Origin: Hypomesus transpacificus
Lineage: Eukaryota; Chordata; Actinopteri; Osmeriformes; Osmeridae
Direction of reading: 5' to 3'
DNA length: 64,000 nt
NCBI RefSeq assembly: GCF_021917145.1
Contig: NC_061081.1
Location: 3,802,966-3,866,965, forward strand
Part shown: one piece after another, positions 20,651 through 34,200 of the stretch
How the letters are laid out: each line of letters starts with the position of its first letter
Position numbering within the stretch: the stretch's first letter is position 1
Position numbers and translations under genes: made by a program
Notes under the pieces: model-generated
Seen by the model: only the letters and a program-made list of their open reading frames with translations
Databases searched by the model: none
Told to the model about the DNA's origin: nothing

Positions 20651-23600
20651 ATGTCACGCCGTCTCAATGCTCGCAGAATCGAGGGTGTTGACAAAAATAT
20701 ATGGTTTGCATAACATTTCTAAATCCATGTTTTATATATGGTGTTCTGTGACTGTACCAATAACCTCTGTAATGATCCATTTACTGTTCATTCACAGGGT
20801 AGAGTTTACCCAACTCGCTGCCGACTACAAAGCAGTTAATTTAGGACAGGGTTTCCCAGACTTCTCCCCTCCAAACTACCTCCAGGAGGCGTTCTGCAAA
20901 GCATTGACTGGAGGATGTTCCATGCATCAATACACCCGAGCTTTTGTAAGATAAGTGTCTGCCTGCATGTGCAAGTGACTGACGAAGAAGTACACTTAAA
21001 GAATGAATTAAAGAATTAAAAAGATTTACACCGTGTGCCTCTCTTACAGGGCCACCCCCCCTTGGTAAAAATTCTGGCCAAGTTCTTTGGTATGATAGTG
21101 GGGAGGCAGGTGGATGCCATGGAGGACATTCTAGTCACTGTAGGGGCGTACCAAGCTCTCTTCTGCACTTTCCAGGCTCTTGTTGACGAGGGAGACGAGG
21201 TACAGAAAACAACACTTATTCCAGCCAGTTGATTCATATTCAACTACGGCAAAAATGTAGTCTTTCTTCTCGTGGTTTCAGGTCATCATCATCGAACCGT
21301 TCTTTGACTGCTACCAACCCATGGTTATGATGGCAGGGGGAAAGGCTGTCTATGTTCCGCTAAGGCCAGTGAGTTGTCAAATTGATCAGATGGCAATCAT
21401 AAAGTTCTCCATGAATTTGCTAGATTGTAACCAAACTTGTAATTTGTGAAATGAAAAATTTAGAAGTATGACAATGTTTGTTTTCTCCTAGAGAGCTGAA
21501 GGAAAGCTTCTGTCTAGTGAAGACTGGGTCCTATCTACTGAGGAACTGGCTAGTAAATTCTCTCAGCATACCAAAGCCATTGTCATCAACACTCCAAACA
21601 ACCCTCTAGGAAAAGTGAGATAAGAATGTTATAGGCTGTGTGAGGGTCTGGTTATATTTGTTTTATGCTATTTGTCTTCACATATTATAGCTCAGTGTGG
21701 GAAATGACAAAGGAAACCAGGGGCCTGTTCCATAAAGGCCGCTGAAATAAATTGGACTTAAAAGTCCCAAACCAGACTTGAATTAGCTTAACATGTCAAG
21801 CGGGGCTAAAGCGGTTCCATAAAGGCCAATTTCAGATCACGCAGTCCTACTAATTCAAGTCAGATTTAAGTAGTCAAGCTAATTGCGCGTGCACCCTATT
21901 CTTAAGCAGCCCGAGAGGTAAAACATGAATCATACAACCCACCACAGCAAAAGCAATGCACACGGCCTTGTGACTTCTTCCAGAAAGAACGTTCCCTTTA
22001 AGACGTGTACTATGACAGCTCCCTCATCCACCGCTTCATCAAAATGAAACGACACGGCATGATTGACGTGAACGATAGGCTACGTAGGTCAAAGTCCTTT
22101 TTTAGACCTTTAGGCTACTTTGTTGATTAAAAAACAGACACCCTCTAAACACAAGTTAAATTTACTTTTTTGACATTGTTTTAAATAAATAGCCTACTAT
22201 TATTTAATACATAACCCAGTATTCTAACTTTGTAACATGGTTGAGTCGGGGAAAATGGAGGATGTAGCCTATGGATTTAGGTTTGTTTTGCAATTGTAGA
22301 CTACTGTTAACAACTATATAGCTATGATAATTATAATCGGATAATTTAGATTGAGCCTGATGCCTAAACATTTAAAATCACAAACAAAGCCTACACGCCA
22401 CGTTACGTAGCAATCACATCATTGTTCATCATCGTTTAATGCATTAGGCTAAATATTGTAGACTAAGTTGATTTTCTATCAATGCTGAACATGAAAATGA
22501 GAATATCCGTGGTAAATCATCGTTTTCCCGTTGGGTCAGTGTTACAGGAAGGTCTGGTTAAGCACCAAGTCACGCTAAGCCTGACAGTTTGCCTGCCCCG
22601 GACCAGACTAGTTTTGCAGCCTAAGTTGCCATAGTAACCGAGTTCGACCTACGTTGAGCTAGCTTTATGGAACCGAATGAACTAGAAATGAGTCAGACTA
22701 ACTGACATAAGTCTGGCTTATTCGGTAAACTCGCTTTATGGAACAGGCCTCTGACCTCCGTCTTGAGGAAAACGTCTCACTGTTGTTGCTACCTACAGGT
22801 GTATAAGAGAGAGGAACTTCAGGTGATAGCTGACCTCTGTATAAAACATGATGTGGTGTGTATCAGTGACGAGGTGTATGAGTGGCTAACCTACGATGGA
22901 GCTGAGCACGTCAAGATAGGTCAGATATCACTGATAACATCAAGATTCTTGTAAAAAGCTTTCATATTTTAAACTGACAGCTGTTACAGGTGACACTGCA
23001 TCTGTTTGATCTCAGACTGATGTAACTCTCAGGTTGTATTTGTTTATTTTTTTCAAAGCCAGTCTCCCAGGAATGTGGGAGAGGACTGTCACTATTGGGA
23101 GTGCTGGAAAGAGCTTCAGTGCAACTGGATGGAAGGTAATTAGTTAATCTAAGTTTGATGCACTGTAGGTGAAATTGTAGGGGTTGTGAAAGAAAATTGT
23201 AGCGGCACTGTGTAGATTTGAATAGTCAAGAATGGCGGTTTCAATACAATTTATTTAGCTTGTACAATTACATTAGATTAAACAAAGTACTTGTGACCAG
23301 TCATAACGGAGGACACAAAAATCGTTTGTTAGAGTGGTAGCGAACATCCATAAACACTATCTTATATAAACTCTAGAACAAATGGCATTCTATATGGTCA
23401 ATCAATCAATGTAGCAAACTCTGATGTCAGAACGGGGGAATTCCTTCATTAATAATTCGTTACACAGAACTGTATTATATTAAGTAATATTAATCAAAAA
23501 TTAATCACACGCGCAAAATACACACATTTAACACCCTACACATAATTCACACCCCATTCAAGTCCTATCTGCCAGAAACAGAAGAATAGCAATTAGTTCC

Positions 23601-26600
23601 CTTGTCCTGAGACCTGCTTTCTTACCTGCCTGTTTCTACATATTAGTCAAGAGCCATAGAAAAAGAGAGTTGCGACACGCTTTGATCTCGCCGACACGTG
23701 ATCACGTGGTTCATGTAGCTCGCTGTAGTTCCAAAAAGCCCCACTGCTGTCAACTTTTTTGAATGGTTTTCAATGGAGCTGGCCAACGGAAGTCGCTTTC
23801 TCAGGCAAATTACGAATGAAACAGGCTCAGTTGAAGAAATCCGATATTCTGGCTATCTTCAGCTGACTCTTATCTACATTAGGCAATCCTCGCTGACGTT
23901 TTTGGTGAACAATGGAGTGAACTACAACATTGTGAACACTCACTGCCAGTGAAACGCAGGAAAAAAGCTAGAGCTTTTTTGTCACGTTGTTCCGGTAGCT
24001 CGCTGTAGTTAAATGAAAACCCACTGCTGTCAACGTGTTTGAATGGTTTTCGGCTGGACCGACAGCAGCACCATCTCGATTCACGGATATTTTCGGTATA
24101 TTAACACAATATCAATTGGTTACTGGTGTGTTGTATCATGTATGTATGCTACTTTATTAACATGTATGTATAACATTAACTTATAATGCATAACGCAATA
24201 TTGTGAAGCAGAGCTGGAAATGGCTATGCTAGCCTATATTGTTCCACTTAACGTTTAACCTTCGACTGTTGAAGTAAATGGGATTTGTTCAACTTTTTTT
24301 TTCTTCATCAGCCCACTTACAATTTACCACATTAACAACACGTTTGTACTTGATGCAAGTTGAATCTAACCATGATCACCGGCAACTGTTCAATAGAAAA
24401 AAATTGAACAGAATATACAAGGCAACCAACTGCAATTCAATAAAACATTTTATTGTACAATATGTCCAGTGTTCTTCCACTCCTTTTGTTTGTAGTGAGC
24501 AGGTGATCTTAATGTCTGCTTTTCACAAAACTTAGACCGCAGTAGTAGATGCATCTAGTTGAGCTAACTAACTAGCTAGCTATTGAGTGGACCTGAAATT
24601 CCTGCCGAGCGTTGCTGGACGATGGGGGACCCAAGGCTTTAATCTGCAATTCATTGTTGCTAGCTATAATCAGATGTACTATAGGCTAATAATAGCAGAT
24701 TCTGTAAACTGTGTATGCCAAAGAACACCAATAATTAGAACTAATTTGACAGACTATAAACCAACAAACTTTTGGTTGATACACATGCTCTTTAGCTAGC
24801 TACAGTAAAAGTGTTGCATAGCTCTACTATAGTCTAGCGCAAACTGCATTTAGAATCTAACAAGCTATAATCTAACAAGCCATAATCTTACAATACATTT
24901 TCTTTACAGCTGGCTATATGAAATACTACTAATAACAATTGATATGTGGTGGTTGAAATATGAAAAAATGCAGGATTTTCATCAATTTACCAGCTCACTT
25001 GCTTCGGACCCCATAAGCCATATATGGCTCTAACAGCTCTAACTGCATTTAGAATCTAACAAGCTATAATCTTACGAAAATGTTTATCTTAAATTGGCCA
25101 TATGAAATACTACTCATAACAATTGATATGTGGTGGTTGAAATATGAAAAAATGCATGATTTTCATCAATTTACCAGCTAACTTACTTCGTAGACACTGA
25201 AAATGAATGGGGTTCAACGGTGGAAAATACAATGTTTGGAACTATAGGTTGCATGAGACACGCTTAACTTCCGCATTCCTCGATAACAATGGGAGTCTAT
25301 GGAAGTGTCGCAACTCTCTTTTTCTATGGCTCTGATATTAGTCCACCTCTTTCTGCTTGAGCATCACTGGTTGAAGCCTAAAAATATTTTAGGGGAAATT
25401 GTGGGGTGTAGTAGTTCACCCGATACAGCATGAATCTGTCGTTTTATTCGCAGAAAAAAATTAAAATAAACCTTTGAATCAAGTAGTAGGGCGCCTGACT
25501 TACTAGTAGTCAAATTAGTCGAATTACTAGTAGGAATTACTCGATTTGTCGAATGATATGCTAAGCCGTGTGTGTTAATAATGAGCCACCCTGGACCTTA
25601 AACAAGCAGATGGGCAGTAGTTTACAATCGCCACTTTCATATAGTGATCCCAGAGCCATATAAAAATCTGTTCTCATTCCCAACTCGTCAAATACCGACG
25701 CTTTGTCACGGCCATAGGCATCGGATGCGGACGCACAGGTTACCCTTTGGCGTCAGTATGAGATGTCTTGGGGTTTCAATTGCCCCTTTAAATACTTTAA
25801 TTTTGCTTTACATTAAAATCATATAAACGGGTCTGGCTCTCCCTCTTCCAGCTCTTCAGCTCTCTCAATACCTTGATATGTTTCTCTAACTTTTTTATTT
25901 ACTGGGGCAAAAAAGGCTGCAATGTCCCTTCCTCAGTTCATGATGACTACTAGAAGAAGAAAACCGTGTAACCGTTTTTTTATTCAGTCAGCTCAGGGAG
26001 GCCACAGGGGTGGCCAGGATTTTTTTTAGAGGGGCACTGGCCCCTGCAGGCCCCCGTGTAGAACCGCCACTGGAGACAAATGTCAAATATAAAACTAACT
26101 TCACCTTGCTTGATTTTTTTTGTGATTTTCTGCGAATAAATCGACAAATTGTACTGTACTCCACTTAGGTTAGAATAGGCTATAGGGTTGAAACAGGTTT
26201 CATGTGCATTTAGGGTTAGTATAGTGTACTATTTATTGTTATCTGTAATTTAGGAAGTTTTAGTATTAGGGTTAGTATAGTCGATTATTTATTGCTATCT
26301 GTATATTTAGGAAGTTTCACTCATTTAAGCTCATCATAGATGTAAATTATGTTCCGTGTTCTTGTATGTTAAGTTTTGCCAGGTGCTTGCGTTGTCTTGT
26401 CTTAAGAATTTCAGTGCCCAGTCTAACCTTGTGTTGTTCTGTGCACCTGACAAATAAAAGACTTGAACGAGATTCATACTTGTAGTTACTGCACTACTAA
26501 AGAAGTGTCGTAGTTAGCTAGCTCTACAATTTACCGGCGCTAGGTCTGAATCAAGGAGAAAAACGGAGCTGCCAGTATATGCAGGTAGCAACGCTAGTGC

Positions 26601-29600
26601 TAAATAACTATTTTGCTGGTCGGCTCCATGGCGCCGGTTAGTAGGGCACGTGAGATTGCTCACCAAAAGAACAGAGAGGAACCCACTTGTCTAGCAGATT
26701 AAGACATGTTCATAGGTACCTAGCGAAAAGTAACCTCAACTTTCCTAGACTTTTACCTATGGCACTAATGCTGAGGGCTCGCTGATATCGCCAGAGCCTG
26801 TTTAAGGAGAGCCTGCCCACTCCCTATTAAGCCCCATTGTACCGAATTTTGTTGCAGTTTCACCAGAGTTCCACCGGGAGTGATCGCTAGTGATGTGTCG
26901 TTCGTGAACGATTCGTTCATTTTGAACGAATCCTTATAAGGACTCGGGAGTAACGAGTCCTCTCAACGAGTGATTCGTTCATTTCCCGACTCGGTCTTTC
27001 TACGAGTCTTTGGATCATTTTTCACGTGACCTGCATAGGCTCTGTAGCTAGAGGAAATGAACGATTCGTTCCTTTCCCGACTCGGTCTTTCTACGAGTCT
27101 TTGGATCATTTTTCACGTGACCTGTATAGGCTGTAGCAAGAGGAAACGAACGATTCGTTCCTTTCCCGACTCGGTCTTTCTACGAGTCTTTGGATCATTT
27201 TTCACGTGACCTGCATAGGCTCTGTAGCTAGAAGAAACAAATGATTAGTTCCTTCCCCGACTCGGTCTTTCTACGAGTCTTTGGATCCTTTTTTCACGTG
27301 ACCCGCATTGTATTTTTTTGTAGAGGAAACAGTTTCCTTATTCCCTTTCGCGTGGCCGCTGTTTTAGTAAGACGTGAATGAATGATATTCGCTCAAGTCA
27401 TCATACTGACTGGTTTTGTTATTTTCACTTTACATTTACACTTACAGTTTAGTGCAGTGTAATTGTTTGACGTGATAATTAAATGCTAGTGTGATAATAC
27501 ATGACCAAATCATACAAACTCATGATACATTATTTTAATGCAGGAATTTATTTTGAAATAGTATTTGCTGGTGCTCCCCCCCCCCCCCCCCCTGAAATAA
27601 ACAAATGACTCGAAAAAAGATTCGTTCATTTTACTGAACGAGATTCAAAGAACCGAATCAGTAAAAAGAACCGAACTTCCCATCACTAGTGATCGCGGTC
27701 GAGTGCAAAATGAATGGGAGTCTATGGAGCTAAACTATGGAAGCAAATCGTGACCAAAATTCAAATGAAAATGCATTTCCAGAAATGCATTTTCATTTTA
27801 AGAATGTGGCTGCATTATTTGACTCATAAATCAAATTAGTATTCAATCATCCTATTTGCATTTTCATTTTCTTCTTTAAGACTGCTCATTCTTTCCCTTA
27901 ATTAAAATGAAAACGAAAAAGACATTTGAAATTTAATTTTCAAAATATGCCCCAGCAAATAGATACCAAAATTCAATTTGAAATGTAAAATTTGAAAATG
28001 AAAATGCATTTCCAGAAAAGCATTTTAATTTTAAGAACGTGGCTGCAAAATCGTGACCACAATTCAAATTCAAATGCATTTCCAGAAATGCATTTTCATT
28101 TTCAAGAACGTGGCTGCAAAATCGTGACCATAATTTAAATTCAAATGCATTTCCAGAAATGCATTTTCATTTTAAGAACGTGGCTGCAAAATCGTGACCA
28201 CAATTCAAATTCAAATGTATTTCCAGAAATGCATTTTCATTTTAAGAATGTGGCTGCATTATTTGACTCATAAATCAAATTAGTACTGATTAGTACTGAG
28301 CGGACATTGCATTTTCATTTTCATGTTCTGCCCGCAAAGAACTGCCCATAATTCGAAAACGAAAATGCATTCTGAGCGGCGCAGTTGAGTGACGTCAGGA
28401 GCCGCTCTTCTTCAGCTCCCTGCTGACCGAGCTACCCATCTTGTTCGGTAGGGGGCGGTGTGCACATACGCATTGCATTACATGGCAAATGTGCCGGGAA
28501 ATTGATTGAATTGCCGGGTCTTTAGAGGACGCATCACAGATCATGGCGCTCCCTCAAATTGTGCAGACACTGATAGAATTAGCTGAGCTGGTAGAAACTA
28601 ATAATATATCTGATTCTGATGCTGGTGACCGAGTAGAACAAGTCACAGAGAGCTTGGCTGCATACTCTGCCGTCACAGACGTACACATTAATGAGGTTGC
28701 CATAGTAAACCTCTCTTCAGTCCTGGAACGGCTGGATGCTGTGGAGCCTCAAATGGGACGGGGACGACCAACCATCCACATCCCGTTCGAGTCCATCGAG
28801 AACTATTTATTAAATGGTCTACTTTTTCCTGTGAAAGCAAGCTGTTTCACCTTTGGCCTGGTTCAGACAAAATCTGAATTTCCGCAATCTGAATTTGAAT
28901 TTCCGCAATCTGAATTTCAAGAATCTGAATTCCTGCAATCTGAATTTTAGAATGTTTTATTTTTGGATCAAAATAATTCAGTTGTATTAAATTTGGCATA
29001 CAAATAATTCAGATATTATATATTCAATAGCAATATATTTCAGTTTTATGAAATTCGACACACAAAAATTTCAGATCTTCATATTCAAATTCAGATACTT
29101 TTGTCAGCTTTCTAGCTCCATAAATCCGTTGCTTTGCATCCTCCGACGGATGGTCTGGTGGCCGACAACAGCTCCGCTATGTCCTTTATTTTTAAACCAT
29201 TTAATAAATAGTTTTCGATGGACTCGAACGGGATGTGGATGGTTGGTCGTCCCCGTCCCATTTGAGGCTCCACAGCATCCAGCCGTTCCAGGACTGAAGA
29301 GAGGTTTACTATGGCAACCTCATTAATGTGTACGTCTGTGACGGCAGAGTATGCAGCCAAGCTCTCTGTGACTTGTTCTACTCGGTCACGGGCATCAGAC
29401 TCAGATATATTATTAGTTTCTACCAGCTCAGCTAATTCTATCAGTGTCTGCACAATTTGAGGGAGCGCCATGATCTGTGATGCGTCCTCTAAAGACCCGG
29501 CAATTCAATCAATTTCCCGGCACATTTGCCATGTAATGCAATGCGTATGTGCACACCGCCCCCTACCGAACAAGATGGGTAGCTCGGTCAGCAGGGAGCT

Positions 29601-31095
29601 GAAGAAGAGCGGCTACTGACGTCACTCAACTGCGCCGCTCAGAATGCATTTTCGTTTTCGAATTAGGGGCAGTTCTTTGCGGGCAGAACATGAAAATGAA
29701 AATGCAATGTCCGCTCAGTACTAATCAGTACTAATTTGATTTATGAGTCAAATAATGCAGCCACATTCTTAAAATGAAAATGCATTTCTGGAAATACATT
29801 TGAATTTGAATTGTGGTCACGATTTTGCAGCCACGTTCGTAAAATGAAAATGCATTTCTGGAAATGCATTTGAATTTGAATTGTGGTCACGATTTTGCAG
29901 CCACGTTCTTGAAAATGAAAATGCATTTCTGGAAATGCATTTGAATTTGAATTGTGGTCACGATTTTGCAGCCACGTTCTTAAAATGAAAATGCATTTCT
30001 GGAAATGCATTTTCATTTTCAAATTTTACATTTCAAATTGAATTTTGGTATCTATTTGCTGGGGCATATTTTGAAAATTAAATTTCAAATGTCTTTTTCG
30101 TTTTCATTTTAATTAAGGGAAAGAATGAGCAGTCTTAAAGAAGAAAATGAAAATGCAAATAGGATGATTGAATACTAATTTGATTTATGAGTCAAATAAT
30201 GCAGCCACATTCTTAAAATGAAAATGCATTTCTGGAAATGCATTTTCATTTGAATTTTGGTCACGATTTGCTTCCATACTAAACGGCTAAATGTGTCTCT
30301 TTCGCCTGATTGTCGTTGATAAATCTCAGATTTGATTAAAGTTTTTGCATGTTCAACATGGATTACAGGTCAAAAGTTGAATGAACGAGTACTTATGTCC
30401 TTTCGATTTTTTACGGGGTAAGTCGTTGTTGCCCATAACACACTAGCATTCTGCTAAAGAATGTTGATTGGTTAGTGAAGGACTGACTACGACCAGAGAT
30501 CCCGCTTGATGGCATCCGAAGCAGAACCAGAATGTCAGAGCATTAGCAGCATTAGCAACAACATTAGCAAGCCAAAACTCTTTCTAGCATTTGTATTGAC
30601 AGGGAGAGCCTAACCTGTCAGCTGTGTTGTCGATGCCTCGAGAGTAAAGTGGAAGTAACCAGAGCTTGCCGTCAAGCAGTAGCTCTGGTCGTACGATGTG
30701 TATGACGTCAATGCCATTTTCAAAGGCTTTTTAGAACAGAAAGGCGACTTTTAAAAAAATCTAACACCCAGTGGTGTGTTTTTTTTGCGTCCCCTTTCGA
30801 TTTCAGAATTCAAATTACTAGGCAAAAAATTTTATCCTGAGAAAAGTGGATTTTGAGGGGTATAGCTCCATAGACCACCATTCATTCTGCACTCGACCGT
30901 TAGCGCCCTCATATGGAACTTGAGTGGAACTGCAACCAGTTCAGAACCCGGAAGTTTCCCGAGAGTGGGAGTTCTATTTATTAGACATTCTCTGATATCG
31001 CTGTCTGTAGAACGGCGTATCTATGTGTCGTTGCTAACGTGTGATGACGTTGTGACTGTATGTGAGAGAGACGCGAGAGACAGAGGGAGAGCAGG

Positions 31096-31128
<33 letters not shown>

Positions 31129-31251
31129 CCACTTTTCTCAGGATATAATTTTTTGTCTAGTAATTTGAATTCGAAAGAGGCAAAAAAAACACACACCACT
31201 GGGTGTTAGATTTTTTTTTAAGTCGCCTTTCTGTTCTAAAAAGCCTTTGTG

Positions 31252-31291
<40 letters not shown>

Positions 31292-34200
31292 AAATGCAGC
31301 TCAACAAATACGCTGCGTGATTTCAATAGCGTAAACAACAATTTTAAAAGAATAATGAAACGCAATAGGTGGCGGCCGGTGTTGATTCTGTGGCGCACCG
31401 CCACAAATTAGTCTGTGTGGGAAACACTGCAATTGTCCCACAGTTCTTTGCAGTAGCATTTCTACCCAAACCAGTAGATAATAAAGCCACAGGAGTTGAC
31501 CAGTCAAATGGTCAACTGTCCTTTGTGTGGTCATCTTCAAACTTCAAGTATTTAATTAACACCACCCATGAAACAGAAGGGTCAGAGCAGCTTGATCAAT
31601 TGATCTATCTAAACCTACTCCCTCAGATCACAAGAACAATACAGTTGAACGCACATTGTCTTCAGACCAACTGTCTCTTCCCCCCCAGGTGACAAGAACT
31701 CTCAGGTCACCCAGACTTCCCGTCTCTAGACTTCATGTCTCCTAGATAGGTGTCATAAACTGCTAATGGCATCTCTTCCAAATGGTGTTAAATCAACATT
31801 CATTGAATCAAGTTTTTTAACCAATTGTACATTTCTCTTAAAACACATTCATTACACATAGGACCAACGTTTCTATGACAGGGTTGATTAAAGGGGTAAT
31901 GTAGTATATCAGATTGCTATTGTATGTAATAATTGACTTGTGTTTCAGGTGGGCTGGGCCATTGGTTCTGACCACATCTTGAAACACCTGAAGACCGTCC
32001 ATCAGAACTCTGTGTACCACTGTGCCACCGCTGCTCAGGTTAAATGACTTATTATTAGTTATCATGCATGTTTTATAACATTATAACACTGATGTGTATG
32101 TCATAGGACTGATATGACATGTTTTTAGAATCATGTTGTTACATTTTACATCTCTCAAATAATGCCAGGAATCTCTGTGTGTGTCAGTCTGTGTATCTGA
32201 GGTTTGTTATATTAATTAATGTGTTTACTGATGTCAACTGCCTGCACATTGCAAATGTACATGCTAGCGCTGTATGGTGAATTAGGCCTACAATTATGAC
32301 AACTGGCTCAACCATTGGTGGTAAGACAATTAACGGAAAACCAAAATAGTACATTTTTATCATCATAAAATAAGCAATTTATTATGTAGGAAACAGCAGA
32401 CAGATGAAGGCTACATAATCAGTTGCATGAATGTAGGCTACCACAGCATTGGCAATTTGACTAGAATAGATGGTGTGGAGGTTGAACAAGTAATTTCAGT
32501 TGTGATCTGAGAAATATAGTTCAAGTAATCTGTATTTGTGTGTTTCACTGTCATCTTAATCACTGACTGCATCACTGGCACTATGCACTAGTTTAATTAA
32601 TTTAGCAGCCACGATTATCAAAAGTGATGTACAAGAAGTGAATATATGAAATGCAGATAGTCAAGGAACAGTCTGTATTTACTGTCTACATCGCAAAGTA
32701 ACCACATCTCAGCTACTAGGCACAGACTACTGAACAAACAAGAACACTACAGTGCAACAATAACATCTCCAATTTCTTAGGTACAGTGTAACTATAACTA
32801 ATAAAACTAATAATCCTAGGGATGGGCGAACGATGCCTTGTGAAGCTTTGGTGGTTTCTTCCGGATTGTGCCGGCCCAAAGAGCCGAACTATCGGCGCAT
32901 TGAAAATGAACAGCGTCATCTAGCAGCCGTTTAAACTGGCTGAATGAGGCGTAGTGGTTGTCTCCGACAGTAGACTACCCTATGTTATATAATATTTTAA
33001 TTAAGGCTAAATGTGTTCATTTTGATCTGATATTAGTGCTCACACATTAAAATGTTGTGATACATCTGTAGGCCTTTAGAATTATGTCATTTTCTCACAG
33101 TAAAAGTTAAAGAACATCGTACGAGGGTCCCTGCACTAGGGCGCGAACTCGGGTTTCCAGACTCGCATTAACAATAGGTTGTCGCACAACGCTTTAACCA
33201 ACTACACCACCGAAACAGCTGTTACTTGTCGATGCGGGTGGACGGACTTTATACGATATGGTCGTTATATCAATTAAACTAGATAACACTGATTTTTTCT
33301 TAACATTTGTGATATGTAGGTCTATTGTGAACTGGGGGGACTTTATTTTTATAAATTATTATTACTGTTGAGAATGTTGACAAATCAACATTTGTTTTCT
33401 GGGCACTGTATAGACCTACCTAGTCCTACCATGTTACGTTTCATTTCAATAAAATAACACAACACAAGTGCACGGATTTATAATTATTACAATACGGATT
33501 TGGCTAAATAATAATGACTGATGGAAGAAACTCGAGCGATGCCTGGTGCTGCTTCTCTGACAATGTGAGATTTGTCTTTAAGAAGAAGCGGTGGCTTCGT
33601 TCCTTCTATGGCTCTGGTTCAGAAGAGCGGCAAAACTTCGAACCAGTTTGTGACGTTTGAAGCATTGAACGTCATCTATCACGTGGTTTCGTAATTTGAT
33701 ACAAGCTCCAAAACACTTTTTCGAAATTGTGCGTATTGGTTTTGCGACACAAGCATCGATGCATCAGTGCCATACGTCCCATCCCTAAATAGTCCCAATT
33801 ACATTAGGTTGCTAATTAATGTATGGTGAACAAAAATCATGATACTGCAAAAATAACATTGTTAAATCTACTGTAGCATAGAAATATCCAACAAACTTTC
33901 TCACTTGTGTGTGTGGCTGTGTATGTGTGTGCGGGGCAGGGAGTTGTGCGAGGGCATCCTACAAGAAAAAGCAATACAACTCCCTTCAGAAGTTAGCCTT
34001 TCTCTCTCTGTGCCATTACTGTCACTTGTAAGAAACTGTCCAATAAAGCATGAAAAATGCTTTAAATGCAATTTAAAAATATATTATTAATTGAATCAAC
34101 ATTATTCAGCACAAAATATGGGATGGGAATAATTAATCTCCAAGATTTACTGACTTTCAGACACTCAATCTCTCCAGGAGGCAGTAGCACAGGGTTTCCA

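Larger units (their letters stand above)
27736..30278. mobile_element. IS3EU-like fold-back element, 2.5 kb
   Basis: Ends TATGGAAGCAAATCGTGACC and complement; flanked by CTAAAC at 27730-27735 and 30279-30284, a 6-bp duplication. The uninterrupted site GAGCTAAACGGC is read at 48586-48597. Two arms of about 1.08 kb form a near-perfect hairpin around a loop at 28820-29195 that contains several CAATCTGAATTT units. Each arm has 3-5 tandem units of about 65 bp with AAATGCATTTCCAGAAATGC. Each arm also holds a mirror copy of one ORF. The 6-bp TSD and TAT...ATA ends are those recalled for IS3EU elements. Confidence 0.82.
26796..30984 (+). repeat. Repeat M, copy 1, holding two further insertions
   Basis: It begins after the target CTGATATCG and ends before a second CTGATATCG (30986-30994 region), a 9-base duplication within the host hAT. 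Left part GAGAGCCTGCCCACTCCC to GAGTGCAAAATGAATGGG; right part CGGCTAAATGTGTCTC to AGTTCTATTTATTAGAC. Other copies are at 38352-48460 and 48470-49289. The inner insertions are at 26888-27688 and 27736-30278. A short piece around 30716-30840 recurs inverted at 31127-31250. Confidence 0.7.
23430..31429 (+). mobile_element. Host hAT element in kyat1 intron 7, split by insertions
   Basis: Pieces near 23430-23640, 26512-26795 and 30985-31429 match, in order, a shorter copy at 60590-61218. The right terminus GTGGGAAACACTG ends at 31429; no left terminus CAGTGTTTCCC was found, so the copy is truncated or rearranged. It holds the hAT at 23648-25334 and the 4-kb repeat at 26796-30984. No transposase ORF remains. 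Confidence 0.6.

Noticed and set aside
29741..30022. ORF with [18 protein letters not shown] repeats
   Set aside because: Translation of the 65-bp subterminal tandem repeats of the fold-back element.
31096..31289. TA runs as a possible origin or cruciform signal
   Set aside because: Plain dinucleotide microsatellites; no further evidence.
33127..33211. Functional tRNA gene
   Set aside because: Ends do not pair into an acceptor stem.
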